A stretch of DNA of 64,000 nt, taken from assembly GCF_000966285.1 (NCBI RefSeq), contig NZ_KQ031391.1, positions 5,518,430 through 5,582,429 on the forward strand, written 5' to 3'. Each line of letters opens with the position of its first letter. Positions within the stretch are counted from its first letter, which is position 1. The position numbers were made by a program, and so were the translations under genes. Source of the stretch: Pseudofrankia sp. DC12. GTDB taxonomy: Bacteria > Actinomycetota > Actinomycetes > Frankiales > Frankiaceae. The notes beneath the pieces were generated by a model that saw only the letters and a list, made by a program, of their open reading frames with translations, was not told the DNA's origin and made no database searches. Below, piece after piece: positions 9,505 to 18,275 of the stretch.

Positions 9505-10227
9505 GGCGTCGCGGCCCGAACGGGCGCAGAGCGCCCGCGGGCCGCGACGCCGGGTCGGGCGCTGGGCGCCCTCCCCAACGCGGTTCTGTGTCAGGGGAGA
9601 GGCCCGCGGCGGAGGCTGGTCCAGGGTCGGGATCTGTGTTGGGTTCCGCTCGGGCGGTCGACCGGTCACGGCGCTGCGTGCCTTCCGTTAGCTTCCCGAG
9701 GGTCCCGGCTGTGACGGTCTTCTGATCAGGGGGATGACCCCCTGGAACCCCCAATGCCGGGGGACTCCGTCCCCCGGCACCCCCCTGGTCGCTCGCGCTT
9801 CGTCCGTCTGGTCCAGCGCGGACGCGACGGTGGCTAGCTGGGCGCGTCAGTGTCTGGTCGGCGTCGGGCGAGGACTGATGATCGCGACTTTGGCCCCTGG
9901 TGGTTGTTAGTTGGGCTTTGTCGCGACCGCGGGAGGCCGAAACGGGCCGGAACGGGTTGTCGGGGCTCGCGACGTCGACGCAGTCGTCCGGCGCCGGCAG
10001 CGCCGGGGCGCTGGTGACTCATACCTCGTGGTCGGGTTCGGCCGGAGAACGACGACCATCAGGTATGCCTCGCCGGCGTCGATGCCGGCGCGTGCGCTGC
10101 TCAGGCGCGCTGCCCGGCTCGTGTGGCCCGGCCCGGCCCGGCTCGGCTCCGCCCGGCTCGCGCCGCACGGCATGCTGTGCCGCTCGCGGCGGGCGGTGGC
10201 TGGTCGGCCGGCGGATAATCTTCGGGA
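9505..10227. other. Noncoding gap between clpX and folC (valS absent)
   Basis: This 723-bp stretch has no frame with a recognisable product on either strand. It holds two GC hairpins (9727-9779), and a 7-bp inverted repeat catacct/aggtatg near 10020-10067. In many actinomycetes valS lies between clpX and folC; nothing resembling a valyl-tRNA synthetase is present here. Confidence 0.7.
9727..9779 (+). terminator. Double GC hairpin downstream of clpX
   Basis: The first stem is CAGGGGG/CCCCCTG (9727-9744) with an ATGA loop. The second is an 11-bp stem tgccgggggac/gtcccccggca (9755-9779) with a three-base loop. They sit about 220 bases after clpX and could terminate it. The first hairpin resembles the one at 4319-4336. 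Confidence 0.5.
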
Positions 10228-11610
10228 GTGACGGACAACGGGCAAGACGGCGGGCGGCCGGCGGACGCTGAGTCGGCCGGCGAGGCACTGGCGGCCGGCG
10301 CTGAGCTGGCGCGGGTCGAGAAGGCGCTGGCCGGACGTTTCCCGCACAAGATGATCCCGGACCTGGAGCGGATCCGCGACCTGGTCGACCTGCTGGGCCA
10401 CCCGGAGCGGACCTTCCCGGTGGTGCACCTGACTGGGACCAATGGCAAGACCTCGACCGCCCGCATGATCGACTCGCTGCTCCGGGCTTTCGGCCTGCGC
10501 CCCGGCCGCTACACGTCGCCGCATCTGGAGAGCGTCACCGAGCGGATCAGCATCGACGGCCGGCCGGTGAGCGCGGAGGTGTTCGCCCGCGCCTATGACG
10601 ACGTCGCCCCCTATGTGGAGCTCGTCGACGGGCGGCATGCCGAGCGGGTCACCTTCTTCGAGCTGCTGACCGCGATGTCCTTCTCGGCGTTCGCGGACGC
10701 ACCCGTCGACGTCGGCGTGATCGAGGTGGGGCTGGGCGGGACCTGGGACGCGACCAACGTCGTCGACAGCCTCGTCCAGGTCGTGACGCCGATCTCGCTG
10801 GACCACCGCGAGCTCGGCTCGACCGTGGAGGAGATCGCGACGGAGAAGGCGGGCATCCTGCGGCCCGGCGCGATCGCCGTGCTCGGCCAGCAGCCGCTCG
10901 GGGCCGCCCGGGTGCTCGCCGCCAGGGCCGAGGAGCTCGGCACGACCCTGGTCCGGGAGGGCTTGGAGTTCGGCGTGGCCCGCCGGAAGGTCGCCGTCGG
11001 CGGGCAGATGCTGACGTTTCGCGGGCTAGGCGGCGACTACGACGAGATCTTCCTCCCGCTGCACGGTGAGCACCAGGCCCACAACGCGGCCTGCGCGCTC
11101 GCCGCCGTCGAGGCGTTCCTGGGCGGCGGGTCGAACCTGCTGGACCTTGAGGTGCTCCGGTCCGGGTTCGCTTCCACGTCCTCGCCGGGACGGCTGGAGG
11201 TGGTCCGCCACTCGCCGACGATCGTGCTCGACGGCGCGCACAACGTCGCCGGCGTGCAGGCGCTGGTCGCGGCCTTGGGCGACGCCTTCCAGTTCGAGAC
11301 GCTGGTCGGCGTCGTCGGGGTGCTCGCGGACAAGGACGCCCACGCGATGCTCAGCGTGCTGGAACCGGCGTTCGACTCGATCGTCCTGACGCAGAGCTCG
11401 TCCCCTCGGGCGCGTTCGGCCGACGAGCTGGGGGCGGTCGCGGTCGAGGTCTTCGGCGCCGACCGGGTCGAGGTCGCGCCCCGGCTGGACGACGCGATCG
11501 ACGCGGCGGTGCGGCTGGTCGAGGAGGACACGGAGCTCGGCGGCGGCGGCGTGGTCGTCACGGGCTCGCTCACCACCGTCGGCGAGGCCCGCCACCTGCT
11601 GGCTCGCTGA
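10228..11610 (+). CDS. folC: Folylpolyglutamate synthase / dihydrofolate synthase
   Basis: FolC adds glutamate to dihydropteroate and extends the polyglutamate tail of folates, using ATP. The 460-residue protein has the Mur-ligase-type P-loop GTNGKTS at 70-76. The downstream family motifs VGLGGTWDATN, SLDHRELGSTVEEIATEKAGI and VLDGAHN are intact. It starts at GTG 10228; a short hydrophilic N-terminus precedes the conserved core at about residue 28. The next gene is ndk, 194 bases downstream, as in other actinomycetes. The usual upstream partner valS is missing. Confidence 0.96.
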   Translation: MTDNGQDGGRPADAESAGEALAAGAELARVEKALAGRFPHKMIPDLERIRDLVDLLGHPERTFPVVHLTGTNGKTSTARMIDSLLRAFGLRPGRYTSPHLESVTERISIDGRPVSAEVFARAYDDVAPYVELVDGRHAERVTFFELLTAMSFSAFADAPVDVGVIEVGLGGTWDATNVVDSLVQVVTPISLDHRELGSTVEEIATEKAGILRPGAIAVLGQQPLGAARVLAARAEELGTTLVREGLEFGVARRKVAVGGQMLTFRGLGGDYDEIFLPLHGEHQAHNAACALAAVEAFLGGGSNLLDLEVLRSGFASTSSPGRLEVVRHSPTIVLDGAHNVAGVQALVAALGDAFQFETLVGVVGVLADKDAHAMLSVLEPAFDSIVLTQSSSPRARSADELGAVAVEVFGADRVEVAPRLDDAIDAAVRLVEEDTELGGGGVVVTGSLTTVGEARHLLAR

Positions 11611-11804
11611 CGGCCGCCGGCAGATCGGCGCTTGGCGCGGACAGGGTAAGTTGGCGCCAAGCACATGTGGGTTATGTCGACCCTGTGCGGGCGGGCGGCC
11701 GTCGTCGCCTGCGCGCCGAGACGACCAGGTGCCGAGAACGGCTAGCTGCCGGGAACGGCACCTGCCACCCCTGACACCGTCCAAGACACGAACAAAGGAG
11801 TCCA

Positions 11805-12221
11805 GTGTCCGCTGAGCGCACCCTCGTCCTGGTCAAGCCCGACGGCGTCAGCCGCGGCCTTGTCGGGGAGGTCATCAGCCGGCTCGAGCGCAAGGGCCTG
11901 ACCCTGGTCGCCGCCGAGCTGCGCACGCTGGAGAAGGCGACCGCCGAGACCCACTACGGCGAGCACGCCAGCAAGCCGTTCTTCGGCGAGCTGGTCGAGT
12001 TCATCACCTCCGGCCCGCTGGTCGCGCTGGTCGTCGAGGGCCCGCGCGCGATCGAGGGCACCCGCGGCCTGATGGGCGTCACCGATCCGGTGAAGGCGGT
12101 GCCCGGCTCGATCCGCGGCGACTACGCGCTGGAGATCGGCCAGAACCTGGTCCACGGCTCGGACTCGCCCGAGTCGGCCGCCCGCGAGATCGACCTGTTC
12201 TTCCCCGGCCTGAAGGGCTGA
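11805..12221 (+). CDS. ndk: Nucleoside diphosphate kinase
   Basis: The enzyme balances nucleoside triphosphates through a phosphohistidine intermediate. The 138-residue protein has the catalytic His117 in [12 protein letters not shown], the KPDGV motif near the N-terminus and the Kpn-loop region RGLMGVTDP. The GTG start at 11805 has AAAGGAG about four bases upstream. A strong hairpin with T's follows, so the unit ends here. Confidence 0.97.
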   Translation: MSAERTLVLVKPDGVSRGLVGEVISRLERKGLTLVAAELRTLEKATAETHYGEHASKPFFGELVEFITSGPLVALVVEGPRAIEGTRGLMGVTDPVKAVPGSIRGDYALEIGQNLVHGSDSPESAAREIDLFFPGLKG

Positions 12222-12239
12222 CCGAGCCCCGGCTGCCTG

Positions 12240-12270
12240 ACGCCCGCCCGGACTCTCCGGGCGGGCGTTT
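12240..12270 (+). terminator. Rho-independent terminator of ndk
   Basis: A 13-bp perfect stem (acgcccgcccgga/tccgggcgggcgt) has a ctc loop and is followed by further T's. It begins 19 bases after the ndk stop. Confidence 0.9.
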
Positions 12271-12935
12271 CACATTCCGGGGGTGAGCGGGCGGGCGCGT
12301 CGGCGTGGCTGCTGGCGCCGCCGGCCGGACGGTTCGACGGGGTACGCGCGTCCTGCTGGCCGGGGTGGTTGGTGAGGTGTGCCGCGCGGGCAGGTCCGGT
12401 CCCGGTCTGGACCTGGATGCGAGCCGCGGGTGGCGCCGGGCGGGATGTACCGTCGGCACCCTGGGTGACACGGTCCCGGCGGGCCGGCGGGCTGTCGGTG
12501 GGGCGGTCTAGGCTTTCGCTGTCACCGCGCAGCGGGCCGGTCATCCCGGTCACCCGAACTACCCAGAGGCTCGAACTACCCAGAGGCTCGAACGACCGGT
12601 CACCCGAACATCCCGGTCACTCCGACAGCTCGGTCAACGGACCACAAGGTCCGGCAATGCCGGGCCATCGAGAGAACCGGGCAATCGGGTTACCGACACG
12701 CCGGTGGTGGAAACTCGGTCCTGTCCCCGCACGTTGCTCGTGAAACCCTGCAATCCGCTAGTCCTCGCGATTCCGTCGCGCCGGGCGTACCCGGTGTGGA
12801 TCGCGGCCCGTGAACACCCCTGAGCCTGAAGAACCCTGATCGTGTTCGAGGTCGGGGGCCAGCTCGGGCGGGCCCGGCATGCCCGGACCCGGCCTACGGC
12901 ACCCAGACCGCATCTCCGGGAAGGTCGGCCCGACG
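12271..12935. other. Noncoding leader region upstream of mreB
   Basis: About 665 bp contain no recognisable gene. The segment carries a 17-bp direct duplication (12555-12588) and several ggtcacccgaac-like words. It presumably holds the mreB promoter, but no clear -35/-10 pair stands out. Confidence 0.6.
12555..12588 (+). repeat. 17-bp direct tandem duplication
   Basis: The unit cgaactacccagaggct is present twice back to back, and a third copy starts (cgaac) before diverging. It lies about 350 bases upstream of mreB. No function can be read from it. Confidence 0.8.
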
Positions 12936-13967
12936 ATGTCCAGTTCCCTGTCCTTCCTCGGCCGTGACATGGCGGTCGATCTCGGCACCGCCAACACGCT
13001 CGTGTACGTGCGCGGCCGAGGCATCGTGCTCAACGAGCCGAGTGTCGTGGCGATCAACACCACCACCACGGGCATCCTCGCCGTCGGGACCGACGCCAAG
13101 CGCATGATCGGCAGGACGCCGGGCAACGTCGTCGCGGTCCGCCCGCTCAAGGACGGCGTGATCGCCGACTTCGAGACGACCGAGCGGATGCTGCGCTACT
13201 TCATCCAGAAGGTGCACCGGCGCCGGCACTTCGCCAAGCCCCGGCTGGTGGTCTGCGTGCCGAGCGGCATCACCGGCGTCGAGCAGCGCGCCGTGAAGGA
13301 CGCCGGCTACGAGGCCGGGGCCCGGCGCGTCTACATCATCGAGGAACCGATGGCGGCGGCCATCGGCGCTGGCCTGCCCGTGCACGAGCCGACCGGCAAC
13401 ATGGTCGTCGACATCGGCGGTGGCACGACCGAGGTCGCGGTGATCTCGCTCGGCGGCATCGTGACCAGCCAGTCGATCCGGATCGCAGGCGACGAGCTGG
13501 ACACGGCGATCATCTCCTACGTCAAGAAGGAGTACTCGCTGATGCTCGGCGAGCGCACCTCCGAGGAGATCAAGATGGCGATCGGCTCGGCGTACAAGCT
13601 GCCCGACGAGCCGAGCGCGGAGATCCGCGGCCGGGACCTCGTGACCGGGCTGCCGAAGACGATCGTCGTGACGGCCGAGGAGATCCGCAAGGCCGTCGAG
13701 GAGCCGGTCAACTCCATCATCGACGCGGTCAAGGTGACTCTCGACCGCTGCCCGCCGGAGCTCGCCGGCGACGTCATGGACCGCGGCATCGTGCTCACCG
13801 GCGGTGGCGCGCTGCTGCGCGGCCTGGACGAACGGCTGCGCAACGAGACCGGCATGCCGATCCACATCGCGGACAATCCGCTGCACTCGGTAGCCATGGG
13901 CTCGGGCAAATGCGTCGAGGAATTCGAGGCTCTCCAGCAGGTGCTCATCTCTGAGCCCCGGCGTTAG
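12936..13967 (+). CDS. mreB: Rod-shape-determining protein MreB
   Basis: MreB is the bacterial actin that polymerises under the membrane and positions wall synthesis; in sporulating actinomycetes it contributes to spore-wall formation. With the ATG at 12936 the product has 343 residues, the usual length; an upstream in-frame ATG at 12879 would add 19 non-conserved residues. The actin-fold motifs are visible: phosphate-1 [11 protein letters not shown], phosphate-2 [14 protein letters not shown] and the adenosine motif [13 protein letters not shown]. It heads the mreB-mreC-mreD-mrdA-rodA series. Confidence 0.97.
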   Translation: MSSSLSFLGRDMAVDLGTANTLVYVRGRGIVLNEPSVVAINTTTTGILAVGTDAKRMIGRTPGNVVAVRPLKDGVIADFETTERMLRYFIQKVHRRRHFAKPRLVVCVPSGITGVEQRAVKDAGYEAGARRVYIIEEPMAAAIGAGLPVHEPTGNMVVDIGGGTTEVAVISLGGIVTSQSIRIAGDELDTAIISYVKKEYSLMLGERTSEEIKMAIGSAYKLPDEPSAEIRGRDLVTGLPKTIVVTAEEIRKAVEEPVNSIIDAVKVTLDRCPPELAGDVMDRGIVLTGGGALLRGLDERLRNETGMPIHIADNPLHSVAMGSGKCVEEFEALQQVLISEPRR

Positions 13968-14284
13968 TAGCTCGGGAGCTGGGTTCGCCGCGCCGCCGTT
14001 GGGCCCGAACGGATTTCGTGGGCATTTCGGCGCCGACCGGACAACGGTTCGCCGAAATCCGCCGGGATCGGGAACGCTCGCGCGGTGTGGTTCGTCCGTG
14101 CCGGCGAACGCCTGTCGTGACCGCTGCGTGCCTTCCGCAGGAAAAGCGCGCCGGGGCCAGGGCGGCGGCGATTCGTCTGGGGGGCGATGACAGAGCTGGG
14201 CGCCGTGGCTTCGGTGGTGGCGAAGCAGCCGCGGGTAGGGCGACGTCCCGGCAGGGCGTCGGGTGAGGGGAGTGAGGGGTCGTC
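13968..14284. other. Gap between mreB and mreC
   Basis: The 317 bp hold no recognisable gene, and I see no clear hairpin or promoter. The GAGGGGAGTGAGGGG stretch just before 14285 supplies the purine-rich ribosome site for mreC. Confidence 0.5.
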
Positions 14285-15319
14285 GTGGGTCGTGACCTCA
14301 GGCGTTCCCGGTTGGTCGTCGCGGTGCTGCTCGTCCTCACCTTCCTGCTGATCACGATCGACTACCGGACCGGGGAGAGCAGCGGCGGGCCGCGCGGGTT
14401 CCTGCATGGCGTCGTCGGCGGGATCGAGGGCGGCGTGACGGCGGTGACGCGCCCGGTCGGGCGGACCCTGTCGTCGCTGGCGCACCCGAACCGCTACCAC
14501 GACCGCGCGGACCGGCTGGAGCAGCAGAACGCCGCGCTGCGCCGCCAGCTCGCCGACCGGGGCGCGGTCACCCAGCTGGCCGGACAGCTCTCGGCGCTGC
14601 GGCTGCTCGCCGACAAGGGGCAGTACACGATCGTGCCCGCCCGGGTGGTCGCGATCGGCGACGTCAGCGGCACCGACTGGACCGTGACCGTCAACGCAGG
14701 CAAGGCTGACGGCCTGGCCGTGGACAAGATCGTCGTCAATGCCAACGGCCTGGTCGGCACGGTCGTCTCGATGACCGACCACACCGCGGTCGTCCGGCTT
14801 TTCTGCGACCCGCGCAGCCGGATCGGCGCCCGGCTGGAGGGCACCCAGCTGCTCGGGGCCGTCGCCGGCGGCTCCGGCCCGGACAAGCTCGTCTTCACGC
14901 TCTACGACGCCTCCTACCAGGTGAAGCCGGGCCAGCGGCTGGTCACGTTCGGCAGCCTGGACTACGTCGCCGGGGTGCCGGTCGGCGAGGTCACCAAGGT
15001 GACCCAGGTCAGCGGCCTGACGCGCACGGCCGAGGTCAGGCCGTTCGTCTCGGTCGGCTCCCTCGACCTCGTCGGCATCGTGGTCGGCAAGCCGGCGACG
15101 GACCCCGGCGACCGGGTGCTGCCGCCGCGCGCGGTCCCGGCCTCCACGGCTCCCGCGCCGCAGGCCGCCGCCCCGCCCGGCGCCGCCGCGGCCCCCGACC
15201 CGTCCGCCCCGAACCCGTCCGCCCCGAACCCGTCCGCCCCGAACCCGTCCGCCCCGAACCCGTCCGCCCCGAACCCGTCCGTCCCCAGCGCGGCCGGCAC
15301 GCCGGCCGGGGCGCGGTGA
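14285..15319 (+). CDS. mreC: Rod-shape-determining protein MreC
   Basis: MreC is a membrane-anchored periplasmic scaffold that links MreB to PBP2 and RodA. The 344-residue protein has an N-terminal membrane segment (VVAVLLVLTFLLITI, about residues 11-25) and a coiled coil around RLEQQNAALRRQLADR. The MreC beta domains follow (VSGTDWTVTVNAGKADGL ... DPRSRIGARLEGT). The C-terminal ~65 residues are a Pro/Ala/Ser-rich tail with five PNPSA repeats, encoded by exact 15-bp units. The GTG at 14285 follows a purine-rich site. mreD begins five bases after the stop. Confidence 0.95.
   Translation: MGRDLRRSRLVVAVLLVLTFLLITIDYRTGESSGGPRGFLHGVVGGIEGGVTAVTRPVGRTLSSLAHPNRYHDRADRLEQQNAALRRQLADRGAVTQLAGQLSALRLLADKGQYTIVPARVVAIGDVSGTDWTVTVNAGKADGLAVDKIVVNANGLVGTVVSMTDHTAVVRLFCDPRSRIGARLEGTQLLGAVAGGSGPDKLVFTLYDASYQVKPGQRLVTFGSLDYVAGVPVGEVTKVTQVSGLTRTAEVRPFVSVGSLDLVGIVVGKPATDPGDRVLPPRAVPASTAPAPQAAAPPGAAAAPDPSAPNPSAPNPSAPNPSAPNPSAPNPSVPSAAGTPAGAR
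15209..15283 (+). repeat. 15-bp coding minisatellite in mreC (PNPSA repeats)
   Basis: Five consecutive units of ccgaacccgtccgcc encode PNPSA; the last differs by one base (gtc for gcc). The third-position identity shows recent in-frame expansion in a disordered tail. Confidence 0.9.
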
Positions 15320-15323
15320 CGCC

Positions 15324-15872
15324 GTGACCGTCCAGCTGTGGGAGCCGGAGAGCGACGCGGACGCGATTCACGCGCCGACCTTCGCGGTGGTCATGTTCGT
15401 GCTGCTGGTGGCCGTGATCGCCCAGGTCAGCGTGGTCATGCGGCTGTCGCTGCCGGGCGGGGGCCCGGACCTGGTGCTGATGCTGCTCGCCACTGCCGCG
15501 CTCGTGCTCGGCCCGGTCAACGGCGCCCTCCTCGGCTTCCTGACCGGTCTGTTCGGCGACCTGCTGTCCACCCATGTGCTGGGCCAGACAACGCTGGTGT
15601 TCCTGTTGGTGGGGTATCTCGTCGGCCTGGTCGCCGACGCTACCGAGCGGTCCGCCGTGGTCGCGCTGGCCGCGGTCTCCGGCGCCGTGGCCGTCGGTAC
15701 CCTCGCGGACGTCGCGGTGGCCGCGCTGCTCGGCGCCGACGGGCTCGCCAGCCCCGGCCACACCCTCGTGCGGGCGCTGGTGACGGCGCTGTACGCCGCG
15801 TTGCTCACTCCGTTCCTGTTCCCGGCGTTCACCGCTGGGTTGCGCAGGATCAGGCGGGTGAGGCGCCCGTGA
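15324..15872 (+). CDS. mreD: Rod-shape-determining protein MreD
   Basis: MreD is a polytopic inner-membrane protein of the elongation complex. The 182-residue product is almost entirely hydrophobic, with about five membrane segments (for example FAVVMFVLLVAVIAQVSVV and LVLMLLATAALVLGPVNG). The family pattern GFLTGLFGDLLSTHVLGQTT is present. It starts with GTG five bases after mreC and ends in a four-base GTGA overlap with mrdA, so the three are translated together. Confidence 0.93.
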   Translation: MTVQLWEPESDADAIHAPTFAVVMFVLLVAVIAQVSVVMRLSLPGGGPDLVLMLLATAALVLGPVNGALLGFLTGLFGDLLSTHVLGQTTLVFLLVGYLVGLVADATERSAVVALAAVSGAVAVGTLADVAVAALLGADGLASPGHTLVRALVTALYAALLTPFLFPAFTAGLRRIRRVRRP

Positions 15873-18178
15873 ACGACGGGGTCCGGCTGCGCCTGGTGAT
15901 CCTGCGGGTTCTCGCCGTCTCGCTGCTGGTGACGCTGGGCGCCCGGCTGTGGGTGCTGCAGGTGCTCGACGGCGCGCACTACCGGCGGGTCGCCGAGGAC
16001 AACCGGGTCCGCGAGGTGGTGACGCCCGCGCCCCGCGGGATGATCCTCGACGACCAGGGCGCGGCCCTGGTCCGCAACCGCACCTCGCTGGTCATCTCGG
16101 TGAACCGCTCGACCACCGACCGCCAGCGGGACGGCGGCCAGGCGGTGTTCGAGCAGCTGTCCTCGGTCATCGGCATGTCCGTCGCCGACATCGAGAAGAA
16201 GATCCGGTTCTGCGGGCCGAAGGTGCCGCAGCCATGCTGGACCGGCTCGCCCTACCAGCCGGTCCCGATCGCGAAGGACGCCAGCCCCCAGCAGGCGCTC
16301 GCGATCATCGAGCACCCCGACCGCTTCCCGGGCATCACCGCCGACCTGGAGGCGGTCCGCGAGTACCCGTACGGCCCGCTCGCGGCACACGAGCTCGGCT
16401 ACCTGGCTCCGGTGAGCCAGAGCCAGCTCGACCAGCAGACCGCGCAGCTGAAGAAGGAGGGCAAACCCAGCTCGGACGGGACCTACCACCTCAACAGCCT
16501 GGTCGGGGTCGCCGGCCTCGAGTCGGTCTACGACACGGCCCTGCGTGGTGTCGACGGCGTCCAGGACCTGGAGGTCGACCGGTTCGGCCGGGTCTCCGGC
16601 ACCGCCTCGAACAAGGCGCCGGTCGCGGGCGACAACCTGGTCCTCAACCTTGACCAGGGCGTCCAGACGGCGGCCGAGCAGGCGCTGCGGGCCACGCTGG
16701 ACAAGCTGCCGGGCGACGACAAGGCCCGGACGGCCTCGGCGGTAGTGCTCAACGTCAAGACCGGCGGCGTGATCGCCCTGGCGAGCCTGCCGTCCTACGA
16801 CCCGTCGGTGTTCGTCGGGGGCATCTCCCAGCAGGACTACCAGTCGCTGTCCGACCCGGCGAACGGCATCCCGCTGCTGTCCCGGGCCTACCAGGGCACC
16901 GGCCCGGCCGGGTCGACATTCAAGATCGTCTCGACCGCCACGGCGATGGGCCTGCTGGGTGCCAAGCCGGACCAGAAGTTCCCCTGCTCGCCGACGCTGC
17001 AGATCGGCAGCCAGACCTTCCACAACTTCGAGGGCGAGTCCGCCGGGCCGATCACGTTGCACCAGGCGCTGGTGATCTCCTGTGACGTGATCTTCGATCA
17101 GTTCGCCTACGACGAGTGGCTGCGCGACGGCGGCCTTCGCAACGGCAAAGGCCCCTATCCGCCGGCCGCCGAGAACTTCGTCAAGATGGCCAGGGAGATG
17201 GGCTTCGGGTCGAAGTCCGGCATCGACCTGCCTGGGGAGAGCGCCGGCGCCGTTGTCGGCCGCGCGCAGGCCCGGCAGATCTGGAGCGAGCTGAAGGACT
17301 CCTACTGCCGCCGGGCCAAGGACGGCTACCCCGAGGAGAAGGACCCGGCGACGGCCAAGCGCTACCAGCAGTACGCCGCCGAGGCCTGCGTCGACGGCTA
17401 CCTGTACAACGCCGGCGCGGCTGCCCAGTTCGCCATCGGGCAGGGCCAGTACCTCTCGGTGAGCCCGTTGCAGCTGGCCGTCGCATACGCCTCGGTCGCC
17501 AACGGGGGGACCGTCTACGAGCCGCAGCTGGCCAAGGCGATCGTCGCGCCGGACGGCACGGTCGTGAAGCGGTTCGCCCCGGTGGTCAAGGACAAGGTCG
17601 CGGTGCCGCCGGAGGTGCTCGGCTACATCCGCGAGGCTCTGCACGGGGTCACCACGGAACCCGGCGGTACCGGCACCGGGGTGTTCGCCGACTGGCCGAA
17701 CAACATCATCCCGATCGGCGGGAAGACCGGCACGGCCGAGGTCGAGGGACACCAGGACACCTCGTGGTTCGCCTCGTTCGCCCCGGTGAACGACCCGCAG
17801 TACGTCATTGTCGTCTCCATTCCCGACTCCGGCCAGGGCGCCATGTACGCGGCCCCGGTCGTGAAGTCGATCTATCAGGCTATCTTCGGGGTCGGCCGGC
17901 CGGCGGCGCTGCCGGGCGGGCTGCCGCCTGCTGGCCTGCCGTCGATGGTCCCCGACACCGGGGCGACGTCGGCGCCGCAGGCGGCCGGCCCGGCTGGGAC
18001 GGTCGGGCCGGTGGCCGCCGGGGTCGCACCGGCCGCCGCGGCGCCCGCCGCTGGGGGCGTGGCGTTGCCGGCCGCCTTGCGCGCGGCGCCCGCGGCCGCC
18101 ACCGGAGCGCTGGCCGCGGGGGGAACCGCGTCCGCGCCTGGCGGCCCGCGAGCGCCACCGTCCGCCGGCGCCGGGTAG
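15869..18178 (+). CDS. mrdA: Penicillin-binding protein 2, elongation transpeptidase
   Basis: PBP2 cross-links peptidoglycan during elongation and works with the RodA glycosyltransferase. The 769-residue protein has an N-terminal membrane anchor (LAVSLLVTLGARLWVLQVL). The dimerisation domain contains RVREVVTPAPRGMILD. The transpeptidase domain carries STFK (active Ser349), SCD at 404-406 in place of the usual SxN, and KTGTAE at 619-624. A ~100-residue Ala/Pro-rich tail follows position ~675. The GTG start overlaps the mreD stop. rodA follows about 100 bases downstream. Confidence 0.95.
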   Translation: MNDGVRLRLVILRVLAVSLLVTLGARLWVLQVLDGAHYRRVAEDNRVREVVTPAPRGMILDDQGAALVRNRTSLVISVNRSTTDRQRDGGQAVFEQLSSVIGMSVADIEKKIRFCGPKVPQPCWTGSPYQPVPIAKDASPQQALAIIEHPDRFPGITADLEAVREYPYGPLAAHELGYLAPVSQSQLDQQTAQLKKEGKPSSDGTYHLNSLVGVAGLESVYDTALRGVDGVQDLEVDRFGRVSGTASNKAPVAGDNLVLNLDQGVQTAAEQALRATLDKLPGDDKARTASAVVLNVKTGGVIALASLPSYDPSVFVGGISQQDYQSLSDPANGIPLLSRAYQGTGPAGSTFKIVSTATAMGLLGAKPDQKFPCSPTLQIGSQTFHNFEGESAGPITLHQALVISCDVIFDQFAYDEWLRDGGLRNGKGPYPPAAENFVKMAREMGFGSKSGIDLPGESAGAVVGRAQARQIWSELKDSYCRRAKDGYPEEKDPATAKRYQQYAAEACVDGYLYNAGAAAQFAIGQGQYLSVSPLQLAVAYASVANGGTVYEPQLAKAIVAPDGTVVKRFAPVVKDKVAVPPEVLGYIREALHGVTTEPGGTGTGVFADWPNNIIPIGGKTGTAEVEGHQDTSWFASFAPVNDPQYVIVVSIPDSGQGAMYAAPVVKSIYQAIFGVGRPAALPGGLPPAGLPSMVPDTGATSAPQAAGPAGTVGPVAAGVAPAAAAPAAGGVALPAALRAAPAAATGALAAGGTASAPGGPRAPPSAGAG

Positions 18179-18275
18179 CCGGCGCGCTGGACCGGCCGCG
18201 GCGGCTGCCGGGCAGGGGAGCCGAGTGCGTCACACCGGTTTGGATGGTTCGCTCGGGCGGAACGGAGGAACGGCC

